Assembly: GCF_022201045.2 (NCBI RefSeq)
Contig: NC_068558.1
Location: 50,323,501 to 50,387,500, forward strand
Origin: Citrus sinensis
Lineage: Eukaryota; Streptophyta; Magnoliopsida; Sapindales; Rutaceae
Length of the DNA stretch: 64,000 nt
Reading direction: 5' to 3'
The notes under the pieces were generated by a model, which saw only the letters and a list, made by a program, of their open reading frames with translations, made no database searches and was not told where the DNA came from. Position 1 is the stretch's first letter. Every line of letters starts with the position of its first letter. A program made the translations under genes and the position numbers. Of this stretch, positions 10,164 through 22,406 are shown piece by piece.

Positions 10164-13100
10164 ATGGACCCTGACGAAGGTACAATAACAATGAACCCTA
10201 ATCTTCGTGTAAACTAAACATTTTGAATATGCATTCGTCAATTGCCATAGTTCCTGTTTTCTCTTATGGTTTCTCGGGAAACAGTAAACAAGCTCTGATA
10301 TTTTTAGTGTTTCATTTTTCGCGTGGTTTAATTGGAATTATAAACGTCTCTAAATTAAAAATTATTCTGCTTTTGTCGGTTTTGCAGTGATCGAGTTCTT
10401 GAGCTGTGTTCCGTTGCTACAGAGACTACCGGGTTCTTCTCTGAAGAGAATTGCTGATATTGTTATTGTTAAACGCTATGGTGAGCTTCAACTGGAGTTC
10501 TTTCTTTTTTGCGACTGTCACATCATTCAAGTTTGTACTTGCTTACTTTTTGATTTGTCAAATTTGATGTCATTTCAACATTATTTATTCGTTGCTGTAT
10601 CTTGGATTGTAGGGAAAGGAGAGTATGTTGTTCGAGATGGGGATATTGGGGAGGGAATTTATTTCATATGGGAAGGAGAGGTTAGTTTGCTTATAAGCGC
10701 GGTTTTTATCTTAAATGAATTAATTTATTTAGCTGAGATTTATTTATGCGTATCATAGGCTGAAGTCTCTGTGTCAGACTCAGTTCAGGCTGAGGAAGAA
10801 GATCGTCCTGAATTTCAGTTAAAACGATATGATTACTTTGGACATGGTGAGATTGATTGTTTTTAAATTTTCAGCAGTGTGGTCTTTTCTATTATATACA
10901 TTGGTTTGGTGGTCTAAATATCCAATGATGCCAGGGTCGCCCACAATCTTCCGGCAGGGAGATGTAATTGCTTTGACAGAGGTAATTATGGTTTTCTTTT
11001 CTTTCTTCTTCTTTTTTTCAATTTTTTAATTTTTTGTTTTTTATGATTTTTCCCCTTAAAATCATCATGCTAACTACTCAAACTTATGAAATTGACCTCA
11101 AATGGGGCTTATTTAGATATCATTAGTGAACTGTTATCTGTTGTCTGTCCCGGCAGCTGACCTGCTTAGTGCTGCCGCATGAACATTGCAATTGGCTTGA
11201 AACAAAATCAATCTGGAGTGCAGATAAGACAGTTGGGACATGCTCACTTGTGGAGAATATATTGCATTTAGAGCCTGTAGAGGTATTTTTGTTTTCTTGG
11301 ATTTATTCTTTTTTTAGTCCGATGCATATGTGCTCTGTTAAATCATTGCCTTCATCTGTTAGCTTAGGTTCTCAACCATTAAACACTTGATCTCAACTAC
11401 TTGGGGTTGCCTGCCTGAATTCTTTCTTCCAATTTCCATTGTGGGCAATGTTCTCTGTTAAGTCCATGCTTTATCTGGTAGCTTACAGTCACTTCTTCAA
11501 TCTTCTTGTTGTACATTTGAGTTAAATCAACCTAATAATATTTGTTCTTTGGATCCAGAGCAAAACCATCTAAAAAACCATCTAAAATGGCTTCTCCGAG
11601 AATAGTTTAAAGTCGACCTTCATTAGTGGAGTAAAAATGGGATGAGTGAGAGATAATCATTCAAACTAGCAGTGGGGAAAGAGTCTGAATAAATTTTGGC
11701 CTAATTATTCAGTATTCATCCTAAGTGAGCCAAGATCAGATGCTTAGCTTTGATTTTGTTGCATGGACATAAATAGTAACAACTAACAAATGTCAGTTTC
11801 TTGTTGGTTTTGACTTGAATGATATGTGGTTCTTAAAAATTCAAGCTAAATGGTTGATTTCGTATGTGCTTCATTCTATGGATTTTTTAACAGTGATGCA
11901 TAGTCTGGTTAGTAGCCCATTTTTTGTTTTTAAGAAAAAAATTATCACAAATGCTTTGAAGGTGAATATATTTCAAGGGATCACATTGCCAGATGCTCCA
12001 AAATTTGGAAAGGTCTTCGGAGGACAGTTAGTTGGGCAGGTAGGACAGCTTCATTCTCTCTTCCCCTTTGTTTCTTTGTACTTACCATACTACTACACTT
12101 TTCATTTTATATTACTGCAATGCTACTAATTAAAGTTACAAACTTATGTTTAACAATTAGATGTAGGCCAATGGTTTTTTATGTGCTTGGATAACTCTCG
12201 GAACTTATGGTTTTGAATGTAAAATTTCCATTCTGAAATCTGATGGTCATAATTACTTTCTTGAAGTGATCCATGGGGTTAAATGCACTGTATATATGTG
12301 TTTCCGTTGATAGGTAATATTTGCCATTACTGTAAATAAGATCCCTATCCCTTAAAGTCAAAGAAAGTGGTACTTGTTCATTTACTTTTTGTTCAAATCT
12401 TAGGAAACTAGACTATCTCAATCTAATCTTTTATTTAAAACACTTTTTCTCTCTTATGTTTAGCTAGATGTGGTTCTTGCATTCTTGATAAATCAATACT
12501 GGGTGGTGGCTGATGGTTGCATCCTATATTTTTGTTGTTAGTTAACCTGCCATTTCTGAAATAGTTCACTTTTTAACCTATATGATGATATCTGCAGGCG
12601 CTGGCTGCAGCATCAAAGACTGTTGATTGTCTTAAAATTGTCCATAGTTTGCACTGCTACTTTCTTCTGGTTGGGGATTTAAACAGTAAGTAATTACTGA
12701 ACCTTCTGAAGACTTTATGACAAATAAACTGGAGGATATCACTCCAAACTTCAAGTTGTGTGTATTCTCTCTCATTTCCCTATGGTTTGGCCGGGTATCA
12801 TCATCCTAAATCCATTATCTGGTCTCTCATATATGCAAGTAGCATTGAGAAGTAGCCTTATTTGTTGAAGGTTTTAAGTTAGACAAGTGCAAGTTAGGTC
12901 ACCTTTTCCAATTTCTTTTTTGCTCTATGGCTAGACAACCTCCCTTCAAACCAAGGCATTATGGATTTCCAAGTTGATGTAACTTGCTTATTGAAGTCGA
13001 TGAATTAGTGGAAGAGCCCAGCAAGAGAATACATTAGAAAGGAACATCTAAAGCTAACTATCCATTTTGGTCAAGCCTGTAATGTGTAGAGCAAATCTCT

Positions 13101-16100
13101 CTAGGTCATGACTTATTTAAGATGTCTGTTTATGGACTTATGCAATAGATTCATTCTGACTGGAAGTTCCTTTTCATTGTTTACATAGGGTATAGAAACA
13201 ATGATTCTGAAGTATCCTTCACCTGAACTCACATGAATAAATTAAGGCTTTTACATGGTTTTTGAGCTTGAACTTGGCATGCTAGATTGCTGATACATTG
13301 TTGCAATTTGGCATTGCTGCTATAGTGTCTAATTTACAAATTCAGTTAATTATGCACTTTGTTTTGTTTTGATGTTCCTTTTAAATTCATGGAGCATTGG
13401 GAAAGTATCGTAATTTATATGGAAATATACTTTTGTAGTTCCAATTATATACCAAGTTCACCGTGTACGTGACGGCAATAGCTTTGCAACCCGAAGAGTT
13501 GATGCAATACAAAAAGGAAACATCATATTCACTTTGCTCGCTTCATTTCAAGTAATGCAGTATTCCATTAATTCTTATATTTCATGAAATCTGAGAAAGT
13601 ATTTTGGTTCGTTGTTTTCAATTTTTGCTCATATGTTGTGTTTTAGTGGTTGCTAAGTTTAGTGCTGATCTTCATTATTTATGTCGTTGTGGGGGACTGG
13701 AATGTTGGATCCTTTTATTTCTTATCCTGTTCCCCCTCCTTTCATTTACTATTAAAGATCCATCATTACCTGATATTTTTATCATTTAGACCATCCACTC
13801 CATTCTTTTGATTCCTTGAAATAGCACATTTCTGCTTCATCATCATCGTGTTGGATGAGAAAATAGAAAAGACTGTTCAAAGTACTAATGAACATAAGAT
13901 ATCCTTATTGACGTTCATTCTATCGGAGGTTAGAAAATCCATGGATCTGTTTGGAATAGATACGGTAGGGTTCTAAAACTAGAAATCAGTGGAGCTCTGT
14001 TAAGTTGGCATGATAGGTCAAGGTGAACTTTAATCGATGAATGATTGGTTATGACAATTGAGTTGAAGTTGTAAATGTCTTGACATCATTGAGATTATTT
14101 TAGATGGTAAACATATTTTGAAGCTCTGCGTCTGGATTTTTAAAAGTGAAACAGTATTAGATGTACAGCAACATGTTTAGTGATGGACAATCTTGAGGAA
14201 GGAAGGAAGAACATTATTTTTCTTCCATCTGCCACATTCTTATTTGGTCTGGTGCATGTAGCTATTAGATGGCTGGTGTATTATCTGTCAGAAGCCTTTT
14301 TTGCTTTTTAAGGTGTATTATCTGTCAGAAGCCTTTTTTGCTTTTTACCTAAATTTTGCTGTTAAAACTGTATGCCCAAATTGTCACGACCAAAAGACTG
14401 GTTTAGACATCTCAATATGCTGGTAACATTTTTCTTATTTTACAGAAAGAAGAGCAGGGATTTGAACACCAGGAGACGACTATGCCACTAGTGCCAGCTC
14501 CAGAAATGGTAGCTGACATGTGCTTAATTTTACTCAGTCAATTGTTCTGGTGGTACTAAACTCTGATTTGTTGCAGCTTCTGTCAATGGAAGAGCTACGC
14601 GAGAGACGTCTCACAGATCCTCGCCTTCCTAGGTAAGATTTCAATTACTCTGATCATAACTAGCTGGTGTACTGTCAGTTGCACAAATTTTACTTGCCCA
14701 TTTGGTTGTTTCAGGAGCTATCGAAACAAGGTTGCCTCAAAAGAATTTGTCCCGTGGCCCATAGATATAAGGTTTTGCGAGCCGAACAGTTATACTAATC
14801 AGAGTAAATCTCCACCAAGGTTAGATTGGCTTTCTGTGTTGTGAAATTTAATCTTTCTGTCTCAGTTGTTTGTCACCTTATGACAAATGTAGAAATTTGC
14901 TGTGCTTTTTTGTGGTACAGCTTGAGGTACTGGTTCAGAGCCAAAGGGAAACTTTCAGACGACCAGGCTCTGCATAGGTAAGTTGCCCCTTTTGGATGCT
15001 GACATTTATTTTTTATGTCAGCTATGACCACATTTAAATATGAATTTTAATTAAATCATTTAACTTGAATTCTGTGTGGTGATTGGATGGTTGTGGATTT
15101 GGGGTATGTTTTCTAACAAAACTGTAGGTGCTTAAAAAGCAGTTAAGGATCAGTAGCTTCAAATATGATTATGATGATGTGCTGATAATATGTTTGCTTT
15201 TCAGATGTGTGGTGGCATTTGCTTCAGATCTAATATTCAGTTCAGTTAGTTTGAATCCCCACCGTAGAAAGGGTTTCAGAACAGCTTCTCTCAGTCTGGA
15301 CCACTCGTAAGTATCAGCTTCTCAGCAACAATTAAATATTTTTTTGACTAGCTTGTCCATCAAATATGCTGATCTGACCAAGGAGAACAGAAAGTTTCAG
15401 TTGGAGGGCTGACTTTTTAAGTCCATTTGTCATGAACTTTTACCATGTAAATATAAGGAGGATAAACAACTCATAAATGAGTCTCCTTGTTTGTTTAAAG
15501 AACTTCAGAGCAAAAGTTTTTTATTTTCTTATTCCTTACCGGGCATCCCACCACGTATCCTCTTGGAAATGAACCATTGACCTCTAGCTTCCATGGCAAG
15601 CAGCCAGCCAACTGGGCTATCTATTTGTGATCCAAAGCACAGGTCGAACAAGGTCAAACAATTCTGTTTTGGTTGGGATTGCTCCTGTGAAAATATTACA
15701 TTTATCTACATGCATAAAAATATAAATTATTTTGGCAAGAAGTTATTTAAAGGGTGCTTGCTTCTCCCTTGGAAGAATGTTGGACTAGCTTGCTTCTCCC
15801 TTGGAAGAATGTTAGACTATGTACTTTGCATTATTTTCCCTAATTACGTTCTTTTTCTTTTTCAGGATGTGGTTTCACCGGTCTTTTAGGGCTGATGACT
15901 GGTTGTTGTTTGTGGTAAGTGTCAGTTGTTAGTTGTTCTCACATTTGGAGATTCTCTTCCCTCTTTGTAAGTCTAAAAACACGGATAACACATTTTTTAC
16001 AGATTGTGAGTCCCGTTGCATCCAAGGCACGCGGTTTTGTTTCAGGGGAAATGTTTAACACAAAGGGAGAGGTATTGCATATGTGATCCATTTCTCCTTC

Positions 16101-16242
16101 ACTTGTCACTTTTGTCCTGCAACTCAATTGTTTTTTTGTAGCTGAGTTATGCTTTATTTTTGGGCAGCTGCTTGTATCATTGACTCAAGAGGCCTTACTG
16201 AGGAGCCCTAAACCGAAACCAATACCTGTATCGAAGTTATGA
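10164..16242 (+). CDS. Peroxisomal acyl-CoA thioesterase with cNMP-binding-like domain
   Basis: Seventeen exons can be placed with consistent phase: 10164-10179, 10388-10480, 10613-10680, 10759-10846, 10935-10981, 11157-11282, 11962-12039, 12598-12685, 13439-13551, 14446-14508, 14577-14632, 14715-14819, 14921-14977, 15205-15306, 15866-15914, 16003-16071 and 16168-16242. They encode 430 residues. Residues about 5-140 resemble a cyclic-nucleotide-binding domain ([16 protein letters not shown]). The rest is a double hot-dog TesB/ACOT8-type thioesterase, with [16 protein letters not shown] in the first half and [17 protein letters not shown] and SLTQEALL near the end, supplying the Asp, Ser/Thr and Gln active-site set. 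The C-terminus is SKL, a canonical PTS1, so the enzyme should hydrolyse acyl-CoAs in peroxisomes. It matches Arabidopsis At1g01710 in length and domain order. Confidence 0.95.
14275..14348 (+). repeat. 37-bp tandem duplication in thioesterase intron 9
   Basis: Two adjacent 37-bp copies, 14275-14311 and 14312-14348, differ at one base. They lie about 100 bp upstream of the exon-10 acceptor. The near-identity suggests a recent slippage event. Confidence 0.95.
15756..15819 (+). repeat. 32-bp tandem duplication in thioesterase intron 14
   Basis: Two adjacent 32-bp copies, 15756-15787 and 15788-15819, differ at one base. They lie about 45 bp upstream of the exon-15 acceptor. Confidence 0.95.
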
Positions 16243-17692
16243 ACAGGTATTAAATAGAACGTTTGCGTAAAAACACTGCAGTAAAATCCTGAGGGAACCT
16301 CTTTGCTTGCTTCGATGCCCCGTAGAGTTTTGCGCAATATCTCTTTCATTTCACACACCATAAATAAATTGCTATAAATCAATTGTAATATCGCATTCAA
16401 GCTCGTACTGCTGGCAATAGATCCGACAATGTATTATTTCTTTATTCTACGAGTAAATTATTTAAGCTCGTGCTTTTACAAAATCGATAAAATTTAATAT
16501 GAGATCTTTTGATGGACGACAAAGCAGCAAATGCTTGAAAATGTACGCGCGGTACAAATGGGGCCTGGCTACATCAGATCCGAGTCATATAGCAGAAAAA
16601 CAAAAATTCAGGGCGAAACTGCCTCCACTTTGTATACAGTGAGGATCCAGCAACATGCTGTTAAAAAAAAAAATTAGCGTTTTAGGCTGCAAGGAGTCGC
16701 ACTATTTATGAAAATACCAATAAAATTGAGAATTACTCGTTAGTCGCTGATAAATCAAACTATTTTTCTCTATATACTGATAGAGAGGAGGCTCAAGTTT
16801 AATATTCTAATTATAATGAAAATTATAATATGTATTGTTGATAGAATACCCCGAAAAGATTTTTTTTTTTTTTAAAAAAAAAACGATAAAATCAATGTAG
16901 AAGAAATTCAAGCTGCAGCGAATATTATCGTCCAAGAATAGCAATTTAACATGTTTTGCTTGTAATCTAAAAACTCTTATCCTTTTTTATTTTTGAATTT
17001 ATTAACCGCCATTAAATTAAAATTTTAGGAGATGGCATTTCAAAAGCGGTCTACTTGAAAGTTGAATCTCACGCGGCGCGGGTAACGATAACTTTGATTA
17101 TTCGTTACTACTCGTTTCTTAATTAACAAATTATCACCCCAAAAATCATAAACTTGTTATTGCTTCAATCATCCCCCTCGATTAATACGAATTTAGATCA
17201 GTGTGTGCAAGTCGAAAGCTCCGACCCAAATCATTGCAGGTCAGATTCTTTTCCGTTTATCAAACGACGTATAGCTCGGTGTTTGATGGATCTGAGCTAC
17301 TGACTGATAGCTTACGTTATTATTATTTTTTTATGATAGAATTAATTTTCGAGAAGAAATAGTGGCTTAGCTCAGATTTTCTGTTGTGCGTGGCACTTGA
17401 TTGTTGTTATGCCTTGATTATAATAACCTAATTCATAAATTAGGTCTAAATAGATTGTGTATAAATCCCTAAAACTCCATTGATTGGCATAATTTATGAA
17501 ATTGCTTCTTTTTTTTTCCTTCTTTTTTGTGGTAGAATCTAATATTGGAACTATGTTTTTTAATTGCTCAATGTGGATTCAGATTCAGTTTATGCACCTT
17601 ATTACTCGGCTTGGGGGATTTCGTTTCAGATGCGGATTTGATTTGATTTATTTAAATACTGGGAAGGTTGCTGTTTGTTTATGTTATTTACA
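16243..17692. other. Intergenic region and SKIP4 leader
   Basis: The first 200 bases are probably thioesterase 3' UTR. The middle is AT-rich with a T14-A11 run near 16860. From about 17150 the sequence looks like the promoter and 5' UTR of the F-box gene. No other gene is visible. Confidence 0.4.
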
Positions 17693-18985
17693 ATGGATCG
17701 TCTTGTAAGCCGATCCAATAGCAATCCATCTGTAGTGCCACTGATATCTGGGCTTCCAGATGACATTGCACTTTTTTGTTTGGCCCGAGTTCCTCGAAGG
17801 TATCATGCAGTTCTAAAGTGTGTTTCAAGTAGATGGAGAGGCTTACTGTACAGTGAAGAGTGGTGTGCTTATCGTAGAAAGCATAATTTGGATGAGACTT
17901 GGATATATGCTTTTTGTCGAGATAATAAGCTTGAGCGTGTTTGTTGTTATGTATTGGACCCAAATTCAACAAGGAGGAGTTGGAAGATGATTCATGAGCT
18001 TCCAGCTCGTACCTTGAGGAGAAAAGGGATGGGTTTTGAGGTGTTGGGAAAGAATGCTTACTTGTTGGGGGGCTGTGGTTGGTCTGAAGATGCCACTAGT
18101 GAGGTGTACTGCTATGATGCTTCCATGAACACTTGGACTGATGCTGCTCCCATGTCAACTGCAAGGTAATATACCTTTTTTTTTTAATTCTTCCACAGTG
18201 ACTGTCCGAGGCCAGATAATTTAAGTAATCTGTTTCCTGTTTTCATATTATGTTGTTCTACGGACTTTTCAACTTATGGTTGCTGATTATCACTGAGTGG
18301 TTCAGCTACCATGTCTGCATATGCACTCATTCACGGCTTACATTTTTTTCATTTCTTCTGGTTATCTTGAGTTATCTCATGCAGTTTTGATGCATTCAGG
18401 TGCTACTTTCCTTGTGGAGTTCTAAATCAGAAAATTTACTGCATTGGTGGATTAGGTGATACACATTCTTGGGATGTTTATGATCCTCGTACAAACAACT
18501 GGAAATTGCACACAGAGCCAAACATTTTCACTGAAATTGAAGATTCATTTGTGATGGACGGCAAAATCTACATCCGTTGCAGTGCATCTGCTGCAACTTC
18601 TCATGTTTGTGCATTAGTTTATGAACCTTCAACTGACTCGTGGCTGCATGCAGATGCAAACATGGCATCAGGATGGCGGGGCCCTGCAGTTGTTGTGGAT
18701 GACGCTCTTTATGTGTTGGATCAGAGTTCAGGAACGAAGTTGATGATGTGGCAAAAGGAGAGTAGAGAGTGGTCACCAGTTGGGAGGCTGTCAACCCTAC
18801 TTACAAGACCACCCTGCAAGCTTGTTGCCATTGGAAAAACCATTTTTGTAATAGGAAAGGGATGTAGTGCCGTGGTAATCGATGTTGGCAATATAGGGAA
18901 TATTGGAGGGATTATGGTGAGCTCTTCTATTCCAAAATTGAATGATAATGATGACATTATAAGTTGTAAATGTTTAGCAATATGA
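17693..18985 (+). CDS. SKIP4: F-box/kelch-repeat protein, SKIP4-like
   Basis: Two exons, 17693-18165 and 18400-18985, give 352 residues. An F-box spans about residues 19-56 (ISGLPDDIALFCLARVPRR). It is followed by kelch repeats with the usual GG and Y/W pattern, for example YLLGGCGW, VYCYDASMNTWT, YCIGGLGD and VYDPRTNNW. F-box/kelch proteins are substrate-recognition subunits of SCF ubiquitin ligases: the F-box binds SKP1/ASK and the kelch propeller binds the target. Length and sequence suit Arabidopsis SKIP4 (At3g61350). An in-frame ATG at 17681 would add four residues; I chose the inner ATG, which has the better context. Substrate is unknown. Confidence 0.92.
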
Positions 18986-19670
18986 AGATTGCATTGAAGT
19001 TCTATCGTGTGTAATACCCTGAACATTGTATTGCTTGGGCGGCATTTGTACTTCTCTTGGAGATGAAATTGTTACACTGTAAATTGTATGATACTTGGAT
19101 GTAAGCTTTTCTGTTTTGTGTACCCTAGGTGCAAGGGTCTAATGACGTGATATTAGCAAAGTTATTTTGTTGATGGCAATGGAATGTAATCTTAATGACT
19201 CGAATAATGGGAAGGAGGAATAGCTTCAATTACTCTGCGGTCAAAAAATAAAAAAATAATATAATAACTTTCCACACAATTAGTTACCGAAGAGTTGTTA
19301 TGTTCTAAAACATTCATCATATGCGTATGATCGAGAAGCAAAGCACAATGAGTGCACAGACATTACCTTTACCTTCAGAATTAATGCATGAATCAGTGTT
19401 AAGAGGGGCATTCACATACTATCAACAATATATTATGGTACACATAACAAGAAATGGTTCTGGTAATTACAACACAAAGGAAAATCCTAAACCTAATATT
19501 GGTAAAAAAATGTTGGTGAGCAGTTCCCTGATTTTGTAAAGCTGCACGGAGAAGTCCCTTGTACTGTTGTACCAATCAAAGTGGTCAGTTGATGGGATAC
19601 CCTTGTGATTCCTCTTGAGCTGCTAGTAGTAATGTTTACAGAAAAATCAGCCAACTTCAAGTAAATTAGG
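18986..19670. other. Convergent 3' flanks
   Basis: This stretch lies between the stop codons of two convergent genes and should hold both 3' UTRs. No separate gene is supported. Confidence 0.4.
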
Positions 19671-21501
19671 TCAGCTAGGCCGTTTCCTTTTGAAAGCAGG
19701 ATGTATGATTCCACTGTATGAATCTAGTTCATCAATCTTGGAAATACACTCTTTCACCCTCTTCAGAACAGTAGGCATTGCAGACATATTACTGGAAATT
19801 TTCTCTTTAAGCAAGTGTACTTTCTCTGAAGCTTTCTGCTCTTCCTCCATTGGCGTTGTACCCTCACTTTCATTATCTGTAGAATACTCAAATGTTCAAC
19901 GCCTTAATCACAATATGAAATTGCATTTTAAAGTTTTGATCAGGCAAACATTATATTTTTTCTGGGAGCAAACAACAGTGATCCATATTTTCTTTTCCTT
20001 TGCCAAGGAACAAAAAAACAAACAAATAAACAAGAAGGCACTGTTTTTACAGCTTAAAAACAGTCCTTGGGTAATTCCAACAGCTTAAAAATTAGAATGC
20101 AGACAAGTGTTATTATGTCACCACAAAGTTTTCTCCATATAACTTAAGTCTCAACTTTAGAAAACAATCGGACTGCTACCCTACCATGTTGCATTACTGC
20201 AAAAAAGCGACTACAAATCCACTGCCAGCAATGACACCATCACTGAGATAACTACCGTCGCAACTAGACCAATCAAAACCACTACATCTTCCTTTCAAGT
20301 TTCGACAGTGGGGCATCCATAGCCATTTGATGCTGAAAAACAACTACATAGTTATATCTGTTGCTTTGCAGTCACAGACTGGCCATTTGTTGTTCTAATT
20401 TAATTAACCTTAATGAACCAGATTATTATGCTTCCAGCAAAGCATACATTAACAGAACACTATGTACAACAGGCAACAAATGAGTAAACTATAAAGAGAC
20501 AAAGTTTAACCGCAGTAGTTGTACACAGATGTTTTTCAGTACTGAAAGTGATCTAAGAGGGCAACTGAACATAGACGTTTGAATCTTCTAATATAACTAC
20601 CTTGATAAGAATAACATTATCTACAGATTCAATGTTTATAAATGAAGTTATGACCAAAAAACTTAAAATGTGCCAATCTGAGCGCCAAACATCTAGGGAA
20701 ATCTCTTATCCAGCAGTCATCTGGAAAGTGGATAAATGTAACTTAAAACAGTTATTTTAATTTACAACTCTCCATGGAACTTTCCTTTACTAATCCGTAT
20801 TATTGCACACAGTTATGGACTTCACCTTTGAGCATGGGCATTGTCTATTCCCACATTCACAAATAAAATACTCCCCAGGAGAAACATTTAGCACAAAAAT
20901 GCAGGCATTCAGTTTCAATTTCAAACCATTAGATAAATGGCATTCCATCAACACAAAACTACAATGAAGGGAGGAATTTCGCATTTGAAATTCCACAAAC
21001 TGGTAGACTGCAAGTTAAAAGGCCAATAACCATTCCGTCAACTAAGATCCAAAAATCAAATCACTATAAAATATAAAATATAAAAAAAATTATTTTTTGT
21101 AAAAATTAAACTGGCGACAATTCAATTTCAGTGAACCATTAAACAACAGAGATACCCACGTACAAAACCATCCAATTTTCTTTTTAAATTCAAGCACTCT
21201 TAAGTGAAAATCCTTGGAAGGAAATCGAACCTGGGTTAGCCTTTCCGGATGGTCCAGGCTCGGATACGGATACAAATCCAGGAAAAATGGGTCTTTGAGC
21301 TGAAAGGATCGTAGCGAAAGTGTGCTTGAGTTGATCTGGCAGTGTTGCTCTGTATTCTAGAATCTTTTGCGCCATTTTCTTCACATCCGACTCTAGGTTC
21401 TCCAGATCTTCCTCTTCGCGCTCGGATTCTCCGGGTCCGCACTCAGCTCCCCGAAAGTCGACCCGGGATTCCAGGGCTTTCGGTGGGTCGTTTAATGCCA
21501 T
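19671..21501 (-). CDS. Unrecognised conserved-looking 158-residue protein
   Basis: Two exons read leftward, 21231-21501 and 19671-19876, join in phase across a 1354-bp intron. The N-terminal half is rich in Glu and Asp (GPGESEREEEDLENLESD) followed by KKMAQKILEYRATLPDQL. The C-terminal half is a charged, probably helical or coiled-coil segment (MEEEQKASEKVHLLKEK ... VLKRVKECISKIDELD) ending in the basic tail HPAFKRKRPS, which could serve as a nuclear localisation signal. No enzyme motif, signal peptide or membrane segment is visible. I do not recognise the family. E2F-like sites in the shared upstream region hint at cell-cycle-linked expression, but that is inference. Confidence 0.75.
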
Positions 21502-22406
21502 AAGAGTGGAAGAAATCGGGTGGATTTAGTTGTTTTTTTGGAGGGTTTTTTGGACGTTAGGGTTTTTGAAATTTGAAAATTTCGCATTTTTTTTTCCTTT
21601 TATTTCTGTTTATTTATTTATGTGTGAGATGTAACGATAAATGATAAATCATTGGTACGCGCGGGGAAGGGTACAGTGCGCACACCTTGGTATGACAGCT
21701 CTGCATCAGGGGCACTGCGCACTCTCTTTAAAAAGTTTCATTTCTTGCGAAACAGCGTCGTTTCAACACTGAATTTCCACAATAGATATTTAAAACAGCG
21801 TCGTTTCGACGCAGACTTTTCGACTATTCCCGCGTTGTTCTCACATCGCCAGCAATGTAAGAGCAACCCCTCTTCCCGCGCCAAAAGAAAGTTCAAAAAG
21901 TACTGCTAAACGTCCGTTAGCAAAACCTGTTTGGTTGATCAGAAAGCGGAGGAAAATTCGATATTTTTTCTCTTCGTTTTCTCAGGAAGCGAACCGATGC
22001 TTCATCATAACTGTAACTTCAATTTTCTATCCTAACCCTGAAATTCAATTTTCTTTCTTCGCTTTCTCAGGAACGAAACAGATTATTAATCCTAACCCTA
22101 ACCCTCACTCCGATTTTATCTCTTCGTGTTCTCAGCAACCAAAATAGCTTTAACCCTGACCCTAGCCATCTTTCCTTTTTGGTTGGAGAAATCGAGGAAC
22201 TGATATTTACTTAATTCTTTGTCTGAATCTCACCTAATAGGACAATAGATATCCTTGTATTCTCCGAGTCAGATGAAGACACATTTGGATTTTTCAATAT
22301 TATTTACTGTGACCACTTCGGTCACTGATAATTATATCATTCATTTTCTTCAACGACATCTTGCATAGCTTTTGCAACTGGAAATCTTGATTTCCATCTT
22401 TCTATT
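21502..22406. promoter_or_regulatory. Divergent promoter region with E2F-like sites and GCGTCGTTT repeats
   Basis: This 0.9-kb gap separates two divergent genes. It carries TTCCCGCG at 21827-21834 and TCCCGCGCCAAAA at 21874-21886; the second fits the E2F consensus TTTSSCGC on the minus strand. The near-palindrome AAACAGCGTCGTTTC occurs twice, near 21750-21764 and 21793-21807. A short telo-box-like CCTAACCCTAACCC lies near 22092. The right part should be 5' UTR of the ankyrin kinase. Confidence 0.55.
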
